DNA of 64,000 nucleotides from assembly GCA_021845665.1 (NCBI GenBank), contig JAJZVO010000022.1, positions 1 to 64,000 on the forward strand, given 5' to 3'. The stretch is from Bacteroidota bacterium (GTDB taxonomy: Bacteria > Bacteroidota > Ignavibacteria > Kryptoniales > JAKASW01). Within the stretch, counting starts at the first letter, position 1, and every line of letters begins with the position of its first letter. Below the pieces are notes generated by a model. That model searched no databases. It had not been told where the DNA came from and was given only the letters and a program-made list of their open reading frames with translations. The position numbers and the translations under genes are program-made. This document shows, in pieces, positions 54,618 through 63,566 of the stretch.

Positions 54618-55613
54618 ATGTCGGAATATTGGCAGAGACTGGAAGACCTGGATACGTTTTCTATCTCATGGCGCGAGTTGAAGATTCCCCTTCACGCCGG
54701 CTTGTTCCTGATAACATTTTTCACCACTACGCTTGCGGGAGTGGATTGGATCGGAAAGGATCCTCTCAATCTTCTAAACTTCGCATACGGTTTGACCTAC
54801 AGTGTCTCGCTTCTTGCGATACTCGGATCGCATGAGTTCGGACATTTTTTCTACTCGTTGAAACATAAGGTCCGCGCCACGCTGCCGTATTTTATCCCCT
54901 TTCCATTTATTCCCGGAATGCTGAACTTCGGAACGCTAGGTGCGATCATCCGAACAAAGACCCCGGTGCCCTCCAGGAAAGCGGTCTTCGATATCGGCGT
55001 TTCCGGCCCGATAGTAGGATTCATCGTCAGCGTCGCAGTCCTTATAGTCGGCTTCACCCTTTTACCATCGCGCGAGTATATCCTTCAGATTCACCCGAAC
55101 TATAATTTCACGACGAACTCTTCCGGCGTACTGGACGGTCTTCCGTTGGCTTTTGGGAATACGATACTCTTCAAGATTCTAGAAATCATATTCACGAACC
55201 CTCACACCCAATTTGTCCCGCCGATGACGGAGATTTATAATTACCCCCTTCTCTGCACGGGATGGTTCGGACTGTTCGTGACAGCGATGAACCTTCTTCC
55301 GATCGGACAGCTCGACGGCGGTCACATGATTTACGCGATGTTCGGCAGAGCCCACAGGAAGGTCGCGCGGATATTCTTCTACATTATCCTGGCGATAGGA
55401 ATTCTCGGGCTCCTTCCGCTGGTAGGCGTTAACATCGACTTCGGATGGACCGGGTGGTTATTCTGGTCCGCGATCCTCTTCTTCGTGGTCAAGCTCGATC
55501 ATCCCCCGGTCATGGACAGCACGCCGCTCGACAAGAAAAGAATGATTATCGGGTGGCTGACGATACTGATATTCATAGTCTCTTTTTCACCGACACCTTT
55601 CACAATATCATAA
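54618..55613 (+). CDS. Site-2 protease family membrane metalloprotease (M50)
   Basis: 331 aa with about seven membrane helices. The zinc-binding HEFGH is at residues 72-76, and the third-ligand motif NLLPIGQLDGGH occurs near residue 233. This is the core of S2P/M50 intramembrane proteases, here without a PDZ domain, as in the archaeal/plant EGY-like short form. It starts immediately after the GT2 stop. Its substrate is unknown; such enzymes usually release anti-sigma factors or signal-peptide remnants. Confidence 0.9.
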   Translation: MSEYWQRLEDLDTFSISWRELKIPLHAGLFLITFFTTTLAGVDWIGKDPLNLLNFAYGLTYSVSLLAILGSHEFGHFFYSLKHKVRATLPYFIPFPFIPGMLNFGTLGAIIRTKTPVPSRKAVFDIGVSGPIVGFIVSVAVLIVGFTLLPSREYILQIHPNYNFTTNSSGVLDGLPLAFGNTILFKILEIIFTNPHTQFVPPMTEIYNYPLLCTGWFGLFVTAMNLLPIGQLDGGHMIYAMFGRAHRKVARIFFYIILAIGILGLLPLVGVNIDFGWTGWLFWSAILFFVVKLDHPPVMDSTPLDKKRMIIGWLTILIFIVSFSPTPFTIS

Positions 55614-55622
55614 GAGGCACAC

Positions 55623-56441
55623 TTGAAAAAAGTCCTCCTTCTCATCCTGCTCAGCCTGATTGTAAGCGCGTGTCAGAAAGCGAGCAACGCGGTGATCGAC
55701 AATTCAAGGCTCATCAATCCACAGCTCGCCTATTTCTCGGGCGACAGCGTAGACATCGCTTCCTACATCAACAACGACTCATCCCAACTTGTGCTGACCG
55801 ACAGCTTCAGTGTTAATGTCGATTTCCCTCAAGGGTTCAGTTACCTTATGGTGAATGTTCAGAACGATTCAAACAATATGATCGCTTCAAACCGCTACAA
55901 AACCATAGTGGACAGCACCATCAGTGGAACGATCACCTTTGCCCCGCCGAGCGTCTACGTCGGCGATCTGACTTATACTTTCACACCTTACAACCAGATT
56001 GCCGAGCCGGGTAATTCTGTATCGGCTATCGTGAAGCTATATAATTCAAAGAACTTACCTCCCATAATCGACAGCGTGTCGGCTCCCGACTCGATACAAG
56101 TAGACAGCACTCACGCCATCCTGTTTGACCTGTACGCGACTGCAAGCGATCCCAACGGGTTAAACGATATAAAGTACGTCTACTTCGACACGTTCAAGCC
56201 GGACGGCCAACCGTCGACCGGCAATCCGTTTTATATGTACGATGACGGCGGCGCGAGCGGCAATCCTGCGGACAACGACTCAGTGGCTAATGACGGTATT
56301 TACACACTGAGGGTCCAACTCCCGGCTCTTGACGCCCCTACACCACCAGCTTTAGGGACATACGTCTTCAAGTTCTATGCTGAAGACAGAAGCGGCGCGA
56401 TAAGCAAACCAGTTTCACATGATATCAAGGTATACCAATGA
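55623..56441 (+). CDS. Secreted lipoprotein with Ig-like/choice-of-anchor-type domain
   Basis: 272 aa. A type II signal peptide ends in the lipobox VSAC at residue 17, so the mature protein is lipid-anchored. The C-terminal half contains the calcium-loop-like stretch YDDGGASGNPADNDSVANDG followed by IYTLRV, and VFKFYAEDRSGAIS, an Ig-like fold seen in FCB surface proteins. TTG start with GAGG upstream. It opens a run of four genes joined by four-base overlaps; its TGA overlaps the ATG of the next gene. Confidence 0.8.
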   Translation: MKKVLLLILLSLIVSACQKASNAVIDNSRLINPQLAYFSGDSVDIASYINNDSSQLVLTDSFSVNVDFPQGFSYLMVNVQNDSNNMIASNRYKTIVDSTISGTITFAPPSVYVGDLTYTFTPYNQIAEPGNSVSAIVKLYNSKNLPPIIDSVSAPDSIQVDSTHAILFDLYATASDPNGLNDIKYVYFDTFKPDGQPSTGNPFYMYDDGGASGNPADNDSVANDGIYTLRVQLPALDAPTPPALGTYVFKFYAEDRSGAISKPVSHDIKVYQ

Positions 56442-57976
56442 GAATCACGATTGCCATTTCAATTTTGTTCTTAAGCGCCACCGCCTTCGGGCAGACCGCC
56501 ATCAGGACATACAAGCTGGACGGCGCGCCGACTCAGACGATGCCATCCAGCAACTCAGTCAGCCAGATACTGATAAAGAACGGCATAGTTTACCTCGCGA
56601 CAAACAAGGGGCTGAATGTTTCCACCAATGGTGGCGTGTCATTTCAAACCAACTGGGGAACGAACGGCCCGACTGGCGTCAGCACCAACGCTCTCGCCGT
56701 TAAAGGCGATACAATTGTTGTCGCTGCATCGACAAGCCTGAACCAGAACGGCAACTCTCTCCCGGTCGGCCAAGGGTTGTACGTTTCGACAGACAACGGT
56801 GCGACGTGGGTCCACGAGCCACAGGATGTCGACTCGACTTACGATACGACGGTCGTCTTCGGCAAGAACACGCTTCGCGCGCTCCCGATCACTACGGACG
56901 TCAACAACATTTCCTACGCGCTCGCCTTCTACGGAGGTTACCTTTATGCAGCAAACTTCGCAGGCGGCCTGAGGAGAAGCAACGACCTCGGCAAGACCTG
57001 GCACAGAGTCGTCATGCCGCCCGATTACCTGGAGTATATTACACAGAACCCCGACAGTACTTATACCTTCCAGCTGTCGCCGATAGCCGGACGACTCACG
57101 CAGGAGACAAACTACAACCACGAGGCATTCTCGCTTTACTGCGACGGGGACAGCGCACTTTACGTCGGCACCGCGGACGGCATCGACAAGACAACAGATA
57201 ACGGTTACTCCTGGCACAAGTTCAATCATCAAAACGACCCGGGGATTTCCGGCGACTTCGTCGTCTGGATAGCCGCACAGAATTACGGCGGTGTCCATAA
57301 CATATGGGCCGCGACAGTGAACGCGAACGACCCTACCGAAGTCCCGGCGCTAAGTTACACTACAGACGAAGGCGCAACATGGCAAAACATCCTGCAGGGC
57401 CATTTCTTCCACAGCATAAGTTTCAACGGTCAGATAGTCTACGGCGCGTCGGATGACGGTCTGTTCAGGGCACCAGATTTCGGCAAGTCAAGCACCGTCA
57501 TAACCAACATTTACGACCAGGCTAATCAGCAGTCGATACTCTCGAAAGCATTCTATGCAGTAGCCGCAACCGGCGATACAGTCTGGCTTGCGTCAGGCGA
57601 CGGCAATGCGATCGGCGTCGATCCAGGAACCGGCTTCATCCAGAGCGCGTGGGATGTACTGAGGACTTACGTCCCCGTCGGCACGTCGAACACCACCTAT
57701 TTTTATCCAAACCCATTCTCACCGAATCTTGACGTAGGCCGCGTACACTTCGATGTCAGGAATCCAAACAGTACCGTAACCATCAGGATATACGACTTCT
57801 CGATGCATGTCGTGCGGACTCTCCTGCAGAATGCGCCCCGGCCCACCGGTGAAACCGACGTCCCGTGGGACGGTAAGGATGATACCGGCAACCTGGTAGA
57901 TAACGGCGTTTACTTTTATAGTGTAGTTGTCAACAACAAGCCCCCGATCTGGGGAAAGATTTTGGTGGCAAGATGA
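56438..57976 (+). CDS. Secreted Asp-box beta-propeller protein with FlgD/T9SS-type C-terminal domain
   Basis: 512 aa. Signal peptide (cleavage after AFGQ near residue 19). At least five Asp-box (BNR) motifs of the form S/T-x-D-x-G-x-T/S-W are visible: STNGGVSF, STDNGATW, SNDLGKTW, TTDNGYSW and TTDEGATW, indicating a beta-propeller. The last 95 residues form a FlgD-like Ig domain beginning FYPNPFSP and ending W-GKILVAR, the form used as a type IX secretion sorting signal in FCB bacteria. Predicted surface-exposed or released. ATGA overlaps on both sides. Confidence 0.88.
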   Translation: MRITIAISILFLSATAFGQTAIRTYKLDGAPTQTMPSSNSVSQILIKNGIVYLATNKGLNVSTNGGVSFQTNWGTNGPTGVSTNALAVKGDTIVVAASTSLNQNGNSLPVGQGLYVSTDNGATWVHEPQDVDSTYDTTVVFGKNTLRALPITTDVNNISYALAFYGGYLYAANFAGGLRRSNDLGKTWHRVVMPPDYLEYITQNPDSTYTFQLSPIAGRLTQETNYNHEAFSLYCDGDSALYVGTADGIDKTTDNGYSWHKFNHQNDPGISGDFVVWIAAQNYGGVHNIWAATVNANDPTEVPALSYTTDEGATWQNILQGHFFHSISFNGQIVYGASDDGLFRAPDFGKSSTVITNIYDQANQQSILSKAFYAVAATGDTVWLASGDGNAIGVDPGTGFIQSAWDVLRTYVPVGTSNTTYFYPNPFSPNLDVGRVHFDVRNPNSTVTIRIYDFSMHVVRTLLQNAPRPTGETDVPWDGKDDTGNLVDNGVYFYSVVVNNKPPIWGKILVAR

Positions 57977-58902
57977 AAACGATAATCGTAAGTCTGCTAT
58001 TTTGCTCCGCTGCCTTTGCACAAAGCTACCCCGGGAGTTTTTCCAGAGTCGGATTGAACGCCAAGGGGATGGCTCTCGGCAATTCGATCTCGGCAATGCC
58101 GGAGGGCAACGTGTATACGTACTACAACCCTGCCCTCGCTTCATTTCAAATGGGAGGAAGCGTTTCCGGGTCGGTCGCACTCATGTCTCTCGGAAGGCAG
58201 CTGAACGTGATCACTTACACTCAGGGTTTGAAGCCCGGTGCCGGAATGTCGTTGGGCCTTATCAATGCCAATGTGACCAATATTGACGGCAGAGACGCGG
58301 ACGGAGCTCCTACGGGCAATTTCTCGACAAGCGAGTATCTCGCGTATTTCAGTTTCTCCAATGAGTTCTTTCCCGGATTCTCGCTCGGAGTAAATCTTAA
58401 GATGTACTATAACAACCTTTACTCAGGGTTGACTTCAACTGCGCTGGGATTTGATATCGGTGGGCTCTACAGGGTTACTAACGACCTATCGGTCGGCGCA
58501 GTCGTGACCGATCTCGGTGTCAAGTACCACTGGGATTCATCAACGCTGTACGGGACAGACGGCTCCAGCTTCACTTCACCTTTTCCGCACATCGTGAAGA
58601 TTGGTGCTTCGTACGACCTGCCGATAATGAATTCATGCATAACCGCCGAATACGACATCGCTCCCGGTCCTCTCAGCGGCATACACGCGGGGCTGGAAGT
58701 CTCGCCAATTTCGCTTCTCGCGCTTAGAGCCGGCTTATACACATCTAACGAGATCAACCTTGGTACCGTCGTCACGCCTTCGTTCGGCTTCGGGGCAAAG
58801 ATAGAACTCCTTGATTTTGCGCCCGAGATAAATTACGCTTATGTGTTTGAACCATTTTCTCCTTACGGGATACAGACTGTATCATTAATGTTCGGATTTT
58901 GA
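57973..58902 (+). CDS. PorV/PorQ-family outer-membrane barrel protein (first copy)
   Basis: 309 aa. A signal peptide ends near AAFAQ; the family's N-terminal motif is VGLNAKGMALGN, then YYNPALAS, followed by alternating beta strands and a C-terminal phenylalanine (LMFGF), the outer-membrane insertion signal. PorV/PorQ proteins are FadL-like barrels; PorV ferries cargo from the type IX secretion pore to the surface-attachment complex. ATG overlaps the cargo-like gene as ATGA, and the stop overlaps the next barrel gene. Confidence 0.83.
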   Translation: MKTIIVSLLFCSAAFAQSYPGSFSRVGLNAKGMALGNSISAMPEGNVYTYYNPALASFQMGGSVSGSVALMSLGRQLNVITYTQGLKPGAGMSLGLINANVTNIDGRDADGAPTGNFSTSEYLAYFSFSNEFFPGFSLGVNLKMYYNNLYSGLTSTALGFDIGGLYRVTNDLSVGAVVTDLGVKYHWDSSTLYGTDGSSFTSPFPHIVKIGASYDLPIMNSCITAEYDIAPGPLSGIHAGLEVSPISLLALRAGLYTSNEINLGTVVTPSFGFGAKIELLDFAPEINYAYVFEPFSPYGIQTVSLMFGF

Positions 58903-59813
58903 AAGACATGAAATCTATAGCGCTGGCTTTTGCCACGACTCTGCTAATCACTTCGCAGGCGTACTCCCAGGCGGGGAGCGCCGGGTTCCAGATATTGCGG
59001 CTCGGTTACTCCGCGCGCGACCTTGCGCTCTCGGCGTCTGGAGATGCTCTCTCGAATGAACCAGTGGCAGTCTATCTCAACCCGGCAGGCCTCGCCAGGA
59101 GTGAGAGCCAGGGAGGAATCGGACTTGACGTGATGCTGACACATCGAACCTACATAGCAGGGACCACTATAGACATGTTCGGTACAAGGTTTCAGGCGGG
59201 GACGATGTCGTTCGGGACAAGCCTGCTTCTTTCAAGTGTGCCGGACATCGAAGTAAGGACGGTGCCCGGAGCCGCTCAGGCGACATTTTCCGCAAAGGAT
59301 TTTGCCTTTGCTGCAGGTATGGCGAGGCGATTCGGGAACGTAGATATCGGCGTATCGGGAATGTTCCTTTATGAGAAACTCTTCGTGTATGAATCAACAG
59401 GATATGCTTTCAACGCAGGCGTCCAGTTTTCTCCACTTGAGAATACCGAAGTCGGCATTTCCGCGGGCAACCTGGGATCTTCCTCCGCTATGGTAGCACA
59501 GAAGATCGATCTTCCGGCGTACCTGCGGGCTGGCGGGAGCTATACCGCTACCATGGATAATAATTTCTCACTCACCGGCTTTCTCGGAGTCGTAACGTTT
59601 AAGTCCGGAGGAATCACTCCAAGCCTCGGCGCCGATCTGAATTTCCAGAACTTGCTCCAGCTTCGCGCCGGCTACGGATCAGGAAACGACCTGACAGGCT
59701 TTTCGTACGGAGCGGGCATTCACTACGGATTCCTGGAACTCGACTACTCCTACATACCGATGAAACTCGACTTCGGAAACAGTCAGACATTCACACTCTC
59801 TTTTCTCCTATAA
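58899..59813 (+). CDS. PorV/PorQ-family outer-membrane barrel protein (second copy)
   Basis: 304 aa. The signal peptide (SIALAFATTLLITSQAYSQ) is followed by the clearer family motif LGYSARDLALSASGDALSN, then VYLNPAGLA, and by beta strands to the C-terminus (FTLSFLL). It is a diverged paralogue of the preceding gene. The start is either TTG 58899, overlapping the previous stop as TTGA, or ATG 58908, which gives the same signal peptide. It is the last gene of the four-base-overlap run; the GT gene follows one base after the stop. Confidence 0.83.
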   Translation: MKDMKSIALAFATTLLITSQAYSQAGSAGFQILRLGYSARDLALSASGDALSNEPVAVYLNPAGLARSESQGGIGLDVMLTHRTYIAGTTIDMFGTRFQAGTMSFGTSLLLSSVPDIEVRTVPGAAQATFSAKDFAFAAGMARRFGNVDIGVSGMFLYEKLFVYESTGYAFNAGVQFSPLENTEVGISAGNLGSSSAMVAQKIDLPAYLRAGGSYTATMDNNFSLTGFLGVVTFKSGGITPSLGADLNFQNLLQLRAGYGSGNDLTGFSYGAGIHYGFLELDYSYIPMKLDFGNSQTFTLSFLL

Positions 59814-59814
59814 G

Positions 59815-60936
59815 ATGTCGGCCGGACACTTCGAACCTGACGTACTCATAATCGTCAGCTCGGATCCAAGGTACGACACGAGGAGCACAAAATTCCTTAA
59901 GACCCTTACGGAAGCCGGTCACCGGGCAATGGTAGTTGGTGTCTGTAGCGACGGCAAGAACGACGAAATGCCGGGAATTCTCCGTGTATCGGTAAATGCG
60001 AAATCGGGCAAGCGTTTCTTCAAGGAATTCTACCAGGGTGTTATCCCGCACGCATTGAAGGCATCTGCGAAAGTGGTAATTGCAGGCGATCTCTTCTCAC
60101 TCCCACCGGCAATATTGAACAAAGTCCGGCACAACCGAAAAGCATCTTCGGTTAAGCTTATCTACGACTCCAAGGAATTGTATGATGAGCTCCCGAGCCT
60201 CAAGAGAAAGAAGAGCAGTTTCGCTTTCTGGAATCTTGTGGAGAAGAGTTCGATACGATATGTAGATTCAGCTTTCACGGTGAACGATTCGATTGCGGAG
60301 ATACTCCGCCAAAGATGGATGCTGCCATTCACTGTCGTCAGGAATGTTCCGGACAGAAGCGAATCCCCGCCTGTCCAGAGAACTTTCGAGAAAATCACAC
60401 TCGCGTTCTCCGGGGGACTGCAGCCGGGACGGGGGTTACACAACCTAATCAGGCTCCTGACGTTTCTCCCCGAAAAATATCAGCTAAAAATCATAGGCGA
60501 TGGACTCCTTCGCGAGGAGCTGGAGGAACTGGCCTCGTCACTTAAGCTGACGGACAGAATTCATTTCACGGGAAGAGTCGAAAGCGGGAATGTTGTTGCC
60601 GAATTATCGATGGCACACATCGGGATATACCTTATGGAAAACTCGGGCCTATGTCACTACCTGGCATTGCCGAACAAGTTTTTCCAGTTCATATCCGCCA
60701 GATTGCCGGTTATCGTGCCTGCATTTCCGGAGATGGAGAAGATAGTAAATGGGTACGGTATCGGCGCGGCGGTTGACCCATCGGATCTGAAGCGTACGGC
60801 CGAACTAGTTTTGGAATTTACTGGCGATCGGGAATTGTACAACAAGCTGCGTGAGAACTGTGAAAAAGCCGCTCTTGAACTGAATTGGCAGGTTGAAAAG
60901 ATGAGATTCCTCGACGCTGTAGAACGGCTAATTTAG
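59815..60936 (+). CDS. GT4-family glycosyltransferase
   Basis: 373 aa, GT-B fold. The C-terminal donor domain is clear: ITLAFSGGLQPGRGLHNLI, LKIIGDGLLREELEEL, IHFTGRVESGNVV and IGIYLMENSGLCHYLALPNKFF, with the E-x7-E-like region degenerate. The N-terminal acceptor domain is diverged (LIIVSSDPRYDTRSTKFLKTL). Its position directly behind the barrel genes suggests it may glycosylate surface material, but this is only context. Its 3' end overlaps the converging sigma54 regulator gene by 9 bases. Confidence 0.82.
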   Translation: MSAGHFEPDVLIIVSSDPRYDTRSTKFLKTLTEAGHRAMVVGVCSDGKNDEMPGILRVSVNAKSGKRFFKEFYQGVIPHALKASAKVVIAGDLFSLPPAILNKVRHNRKASSVKLIYDSKELYDELPSLKRKKSSFAFWNLVEKSSIRYVDSAFTVNDSIAEILRQRWMLPFTVVRNVPDRSESPPVQRTFEKITLAFSGGLQPGRGLHNLIRLLTFLPEKYQLKIIGDGLLREELEELASSLKLTDRIHFTGRVESGNVVAELSMAHIGIYLMENSGLCHYLALPNKFFQFISARLPVIVPAFPEMEKIVNGYGIGAAVDPSDLKRTAELVLEFTGDRELYNKLRENCEKAALELNWQVEKMRFLDAVERLI

Positions 60937-62289
60937 AAGGCCGTACTTCTTCCGTTTCTCCCAAAGTGTTTTTCTCGTCACGCCCAGTTGTCTGGCCGTT
61001 TCTTCCAGGTTGAAGTTGTTCCACTCGAGGACTTTCTTCAGGTATTCGCCTTCGACCTGGTCCAGGGAGAGTCCTTTGGCGAGATGCAACCCATCGTCCA
61101 TCGTTGGGATCTGTGCAATATTCGAAAGGTATATCTCGTCGCCGTCGATATACTCGTTCTCCGCGAATATCATCGCACGCTCTACGACGTTGCGAAGCTC
61201 GCGAACGTTCCCGGACCAGTTATGCGACAACAGTTTGCGCTCCGCGGAGTTCGTGAATCCTTTGACGTGCTTCTTGAATTTCGTGTTGAAGTCGTCGATG
61301 AATTTTCTGCCGATAAGGATGACGTCTCTTCCACGCTCCCGGAGAGGCGGAACCACAATCGAGACAACGTTGACCCTGTAGAAGAGGTCGCTTCTGAATT
61401 TTCCGGATGCGACGTCGGCTTCGAGCTCGGAATTCGTCGCCGAGATAACACGGAGGTCGACCGGAATCTCTTCAAGTCCGCCGACTCGTCGGATCCGACG
61501 GTTCTCGATGAACGACAGGAATTTTGCCTGAAGAGCAAGGTCCATGCTCGTAATCTCATCCAGAAGGACCGTTCCACCGCTTGCAACCTCAAGCAATCCC
61601 TTCTTGGAATTCTTGGCGTCGGTGAAGGCCCCTTTTTCATAGCCGAACAACTCGGCCTCCAGGAGGTTGGAAGGGAGAGAGGCACAGTTGATCTCAAGAT
61701 ATCGCTTATCCGAAATCGGACTAGTATAGTGTATGACGCGAGCCACAAGATTTTTTCCGACACCGCTTTCTCCCCGGAGAAGGATCACCGCCTCCGAGAC
61801 GGTCGAGAGTCGTTTTATCAAATCGCGCATTGCGTTTATGGGCTCGCTCTCGCCAATCAGGTTGTCGAACGAGTACCGCGATTTGAATCCGGATTTTATC
61901 TCGTCCACTTCGGAGCGCAGCCTCCCGACTTCAACGGCTCGCCCAATCGCAAGCTTCAGCTCATCGAAGTTTATCGGCTTGGTAAGATATTCGAATGCGC
62001 CCGCTTTCATTGCCCTGACCGCAGTGTCAACTGCCGCCCTCGCGGTTACCAAAATGACCGGCATCGACCTGGACAGTCCCCTCATCTTATCTATCAGTTC
62101 GATTCCGTCCATATCAGGCATCATGACATCGCTGATCACAACGTCCGGATACTCAACCTTAATGGCTTCGATCAGAGCCGTCGGCCTGGAAAAATACTTT
62201 ACACTGAATTGCTCGTTCCGCAATCCGTATTTAACGAGCTTGATGATGTTTTCATCATCGTCAAGAAAATAAATCAATGGTACAGCCAT
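60928..62289 (-). CDS. NtrC-family sigma54-dependent response regulator
   Basis: 453 aa in three domains. The receiver domain has FLDDDE and the phospho-acceptor D54 in ISDVMMPDMDG. The AAA+ sigma54 activation domain has Walker A GESGVGKN at residues 173-180, the sigma54-contacting loop GAFTDA near 220 and the RERGRDV region. The Fis-type helix-turn-helix at the C-terminus reads NLEETARQLGVTRKTLW. It should activate sigma54 promoters when phosphorylated. No partner kinase is adjacent. The stop lies inside the end of the converging GT4 gene. Confidence 0.94.
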   Translation of the reverse strand: MAVPLIYFLDDDENIIKLVKYGLRNEQFSVKYFSRPTALIEAIKVEYPDVVISDVMMPDMDGIELIDKMRGLSRSMPVILVTARAAVDTAVRAMKAGAFEYLTKPINFDELKLAIGRAVEVGRLRSEVDEIKSGFKSRYSFDNLIGESEPINAMRDLIKRLSTVSEAVILLRGESGVGKNLVARVIHYTSPISDKRYLEINCASLPSNLLEAELFGYEKGAFTDAKNSKKGLLEVASGGTVLLDEITSMDLALQAKFLSFIENRRIRRVGGLEEIPVDLRVISATNSELEADVASGKFRSDLFYRVNVVSIVVPPLRERGRDVILIGRKFIDDFNTKFKKHVKGFTNSAERKLLSHNWSGNVRELRNVVERAMIFAENEYIDGDEIYLSNIAQIPTMDDGLHLAKGLSLDQVEGEYLKKVLEWNNFNLEETARQLGVTRKTLWEKRKKYGLLN

Positions 62290-62298
62290 CTTGACTTA

Positions 62299-62327
62299 AA
62301 TATAAACTTCCCCCCGCTACCGCACAA
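62299..62327 (-). promoter_or_regulatory. Sigma70-like promoter just before the sigma54 regulator gene
   Basis: On the minus strand, -35 TTGTGC (62322-62327) and -10 TATATT (62299-62304) are 17 bases apart. The -10 box ends only nine bases before the ATG at 62289, so the transcript would have a leader of a few bases and no ribosome-binding site. The -35 box is weak, so this may be chance. Confidence 0.35.
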
Positions 62328-62489
62328 TAGTTCAGGTCGCAGCGGGTGGAAAAAGCGAACCGATACAGGAGGCGATAAAGCTACACCTTTAATGGCACAT
62401 TTGAGACTCGTCTTCGGATCGTGTGGAGAGATCAAGAAGAATGGAGTCGCGCCTCGGTTACTCCCCCATCAAGGCGGAGGAAGAATGGG

Positions 62490-63566
62490 CTACAACTTTC
62501 CCAGACAAGATTTCACCGACTCGACAAAGTAGCGGCTCTCTTCCTCGGAACCCACGTTGACCCTCAGATAATTGTCGAGCATCGGATACGAAGTCACATC
62601 CCGAATGAGGACGCTCTTCTTTTCAAGAAGTTGTTCGAAGAGTTTCGTGGCAGGCACGGGCGTCGAAAAGAGAAAGAAGTTGGCGTCCGAGTCGACGACA
62701 TTGACCCCGGAGATTTCTCTTAGTGCATCAGCCATGATGACTCTCTGGCGTTTCAGAAAATCCACCCGCTCTGCAAAAAGGCGCTTATCCTCAAGGAGTT
62801 TCATCGCCGTGAATTCAGACAACGGATTGACCGTGAAAGGAATCTTGACCTTGAGCACTTGGTACGCAGTATCGGGATGCGCGACAAGATATCCGACCCT
62901 CAGACCCGCGAGACTATATGCCTTGGAGAGGGTTCTCAACACTATAAGATTCTTCGCATTTCTCGTAAGGCCGATCACGCTTTCTCTCGGGGAAAACTCG
63001 ATGTACGCCTCGTCGACGAGAACCATCGCCGCGGTCGATTTCAAAAGCTCGGCGATGAATCCGTCGGAGACCGATTGTCCCGTGGGGTTGTTCGGCGATC
63101 CGAGGATAACGAGGCCCGACGAGATTGACTTCGCGGTACGGAGGATTTCCTCTTCGTCAAACTTCAGTGAAGGCCCGGCGTACAGCTTCCGCACGTCGCC
63201 GCCTAGGATGCGTGCCACTTTTTCAAACAGGTAGAACGTCGGCTGCGGTATAAGCACCTTCCTTCCCTGTTCCACAATCGCCATCTCGACAGTATATATC
63301 AGTTCATTGGAACCGTTCGAGGCGATGAACGAATCGACCGGGAGGTCATACATTTGAGCAAATCGCTCCGGGAGTATTTTCGAGAATACATCCGGATACC
63401 TGTTCCAGTATATGCGAACGAACTCTTCTATTATTTTCCTCTTGAGTTCATCCGGAATGTCGAAGGGGCTTTCATTCTGATTGAGCTTAATCTTGGCCGG
63501 GTGGCCTGAAACGCTGTAAGCCGAGATATCTAATACTGATTTCCTGAAATTATTTACTACGTCCAC
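62490..63566 (-). CDS. hisC: Histidinol-phosphate aminotransferase
   Basis: 358 aa PLP-dependent class I/II aminotransferase. Motifs: KLNQNESPFDIP at the N-terminus, ASNGSNELI, GSPNNPTGQS, VLVDEAYIEFSP, the PLP-binding lysine in RTLSKAYSLAGLRVGY, and LRVNVGSEEE at the end. It makes histidinol phosphate in histidine biosynthesis. GTG start, overlapping the hisD 3' end by 17 bases, the usual hisD-hisC order. Confidence 0.94.
   Translation of the reverse strand: MDVVNNFRKSVLDISAYSVSGHPAKIKLNQNESPFDIPDELKRKIIEEFVRIYWNRYPDVFSKILPERFAQMYDLPVDSFIASNGSNELIYTVEMAIVEQGRKVLIPQPTFYLFEKVARILGGDVRKLYAGPSLKFDEEEILRTAKSISSGLVILGSPNNPTGQSVSDGFIAELLKSTAAMVLVDEAYIEFSPRESVIGLTRNAKNLIVLRTLSKAYSLAGLRVGYLVAHPDTAYQVLKVKIPFTVNPLSEFTAMKLLEDKRLFAERVDFLKRQRVIMADALREISGVNVVDSDANFFLFSTPVPATKLFEQLLEKKSVLIRDVTSYPMLDNYLRVNVGSEEESRYFVESVKSCLGKL

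Noticed and set aside
62340-62440. Plus-strand sequence faintly like a cyclic-di-GMP-I riboswitch core (GGCGATAAAGCTAC)
   Set aside because: The required paired stems are not formed and no plus-strand gene follows; it lies between hisC and the regulator gene, both on the minus strand.
60988-62532. 514-codon plus-strand open frame opposite the sigma54 regulator
   Set aside because: It is the antisense shadow of a complete NtrC-type gene.
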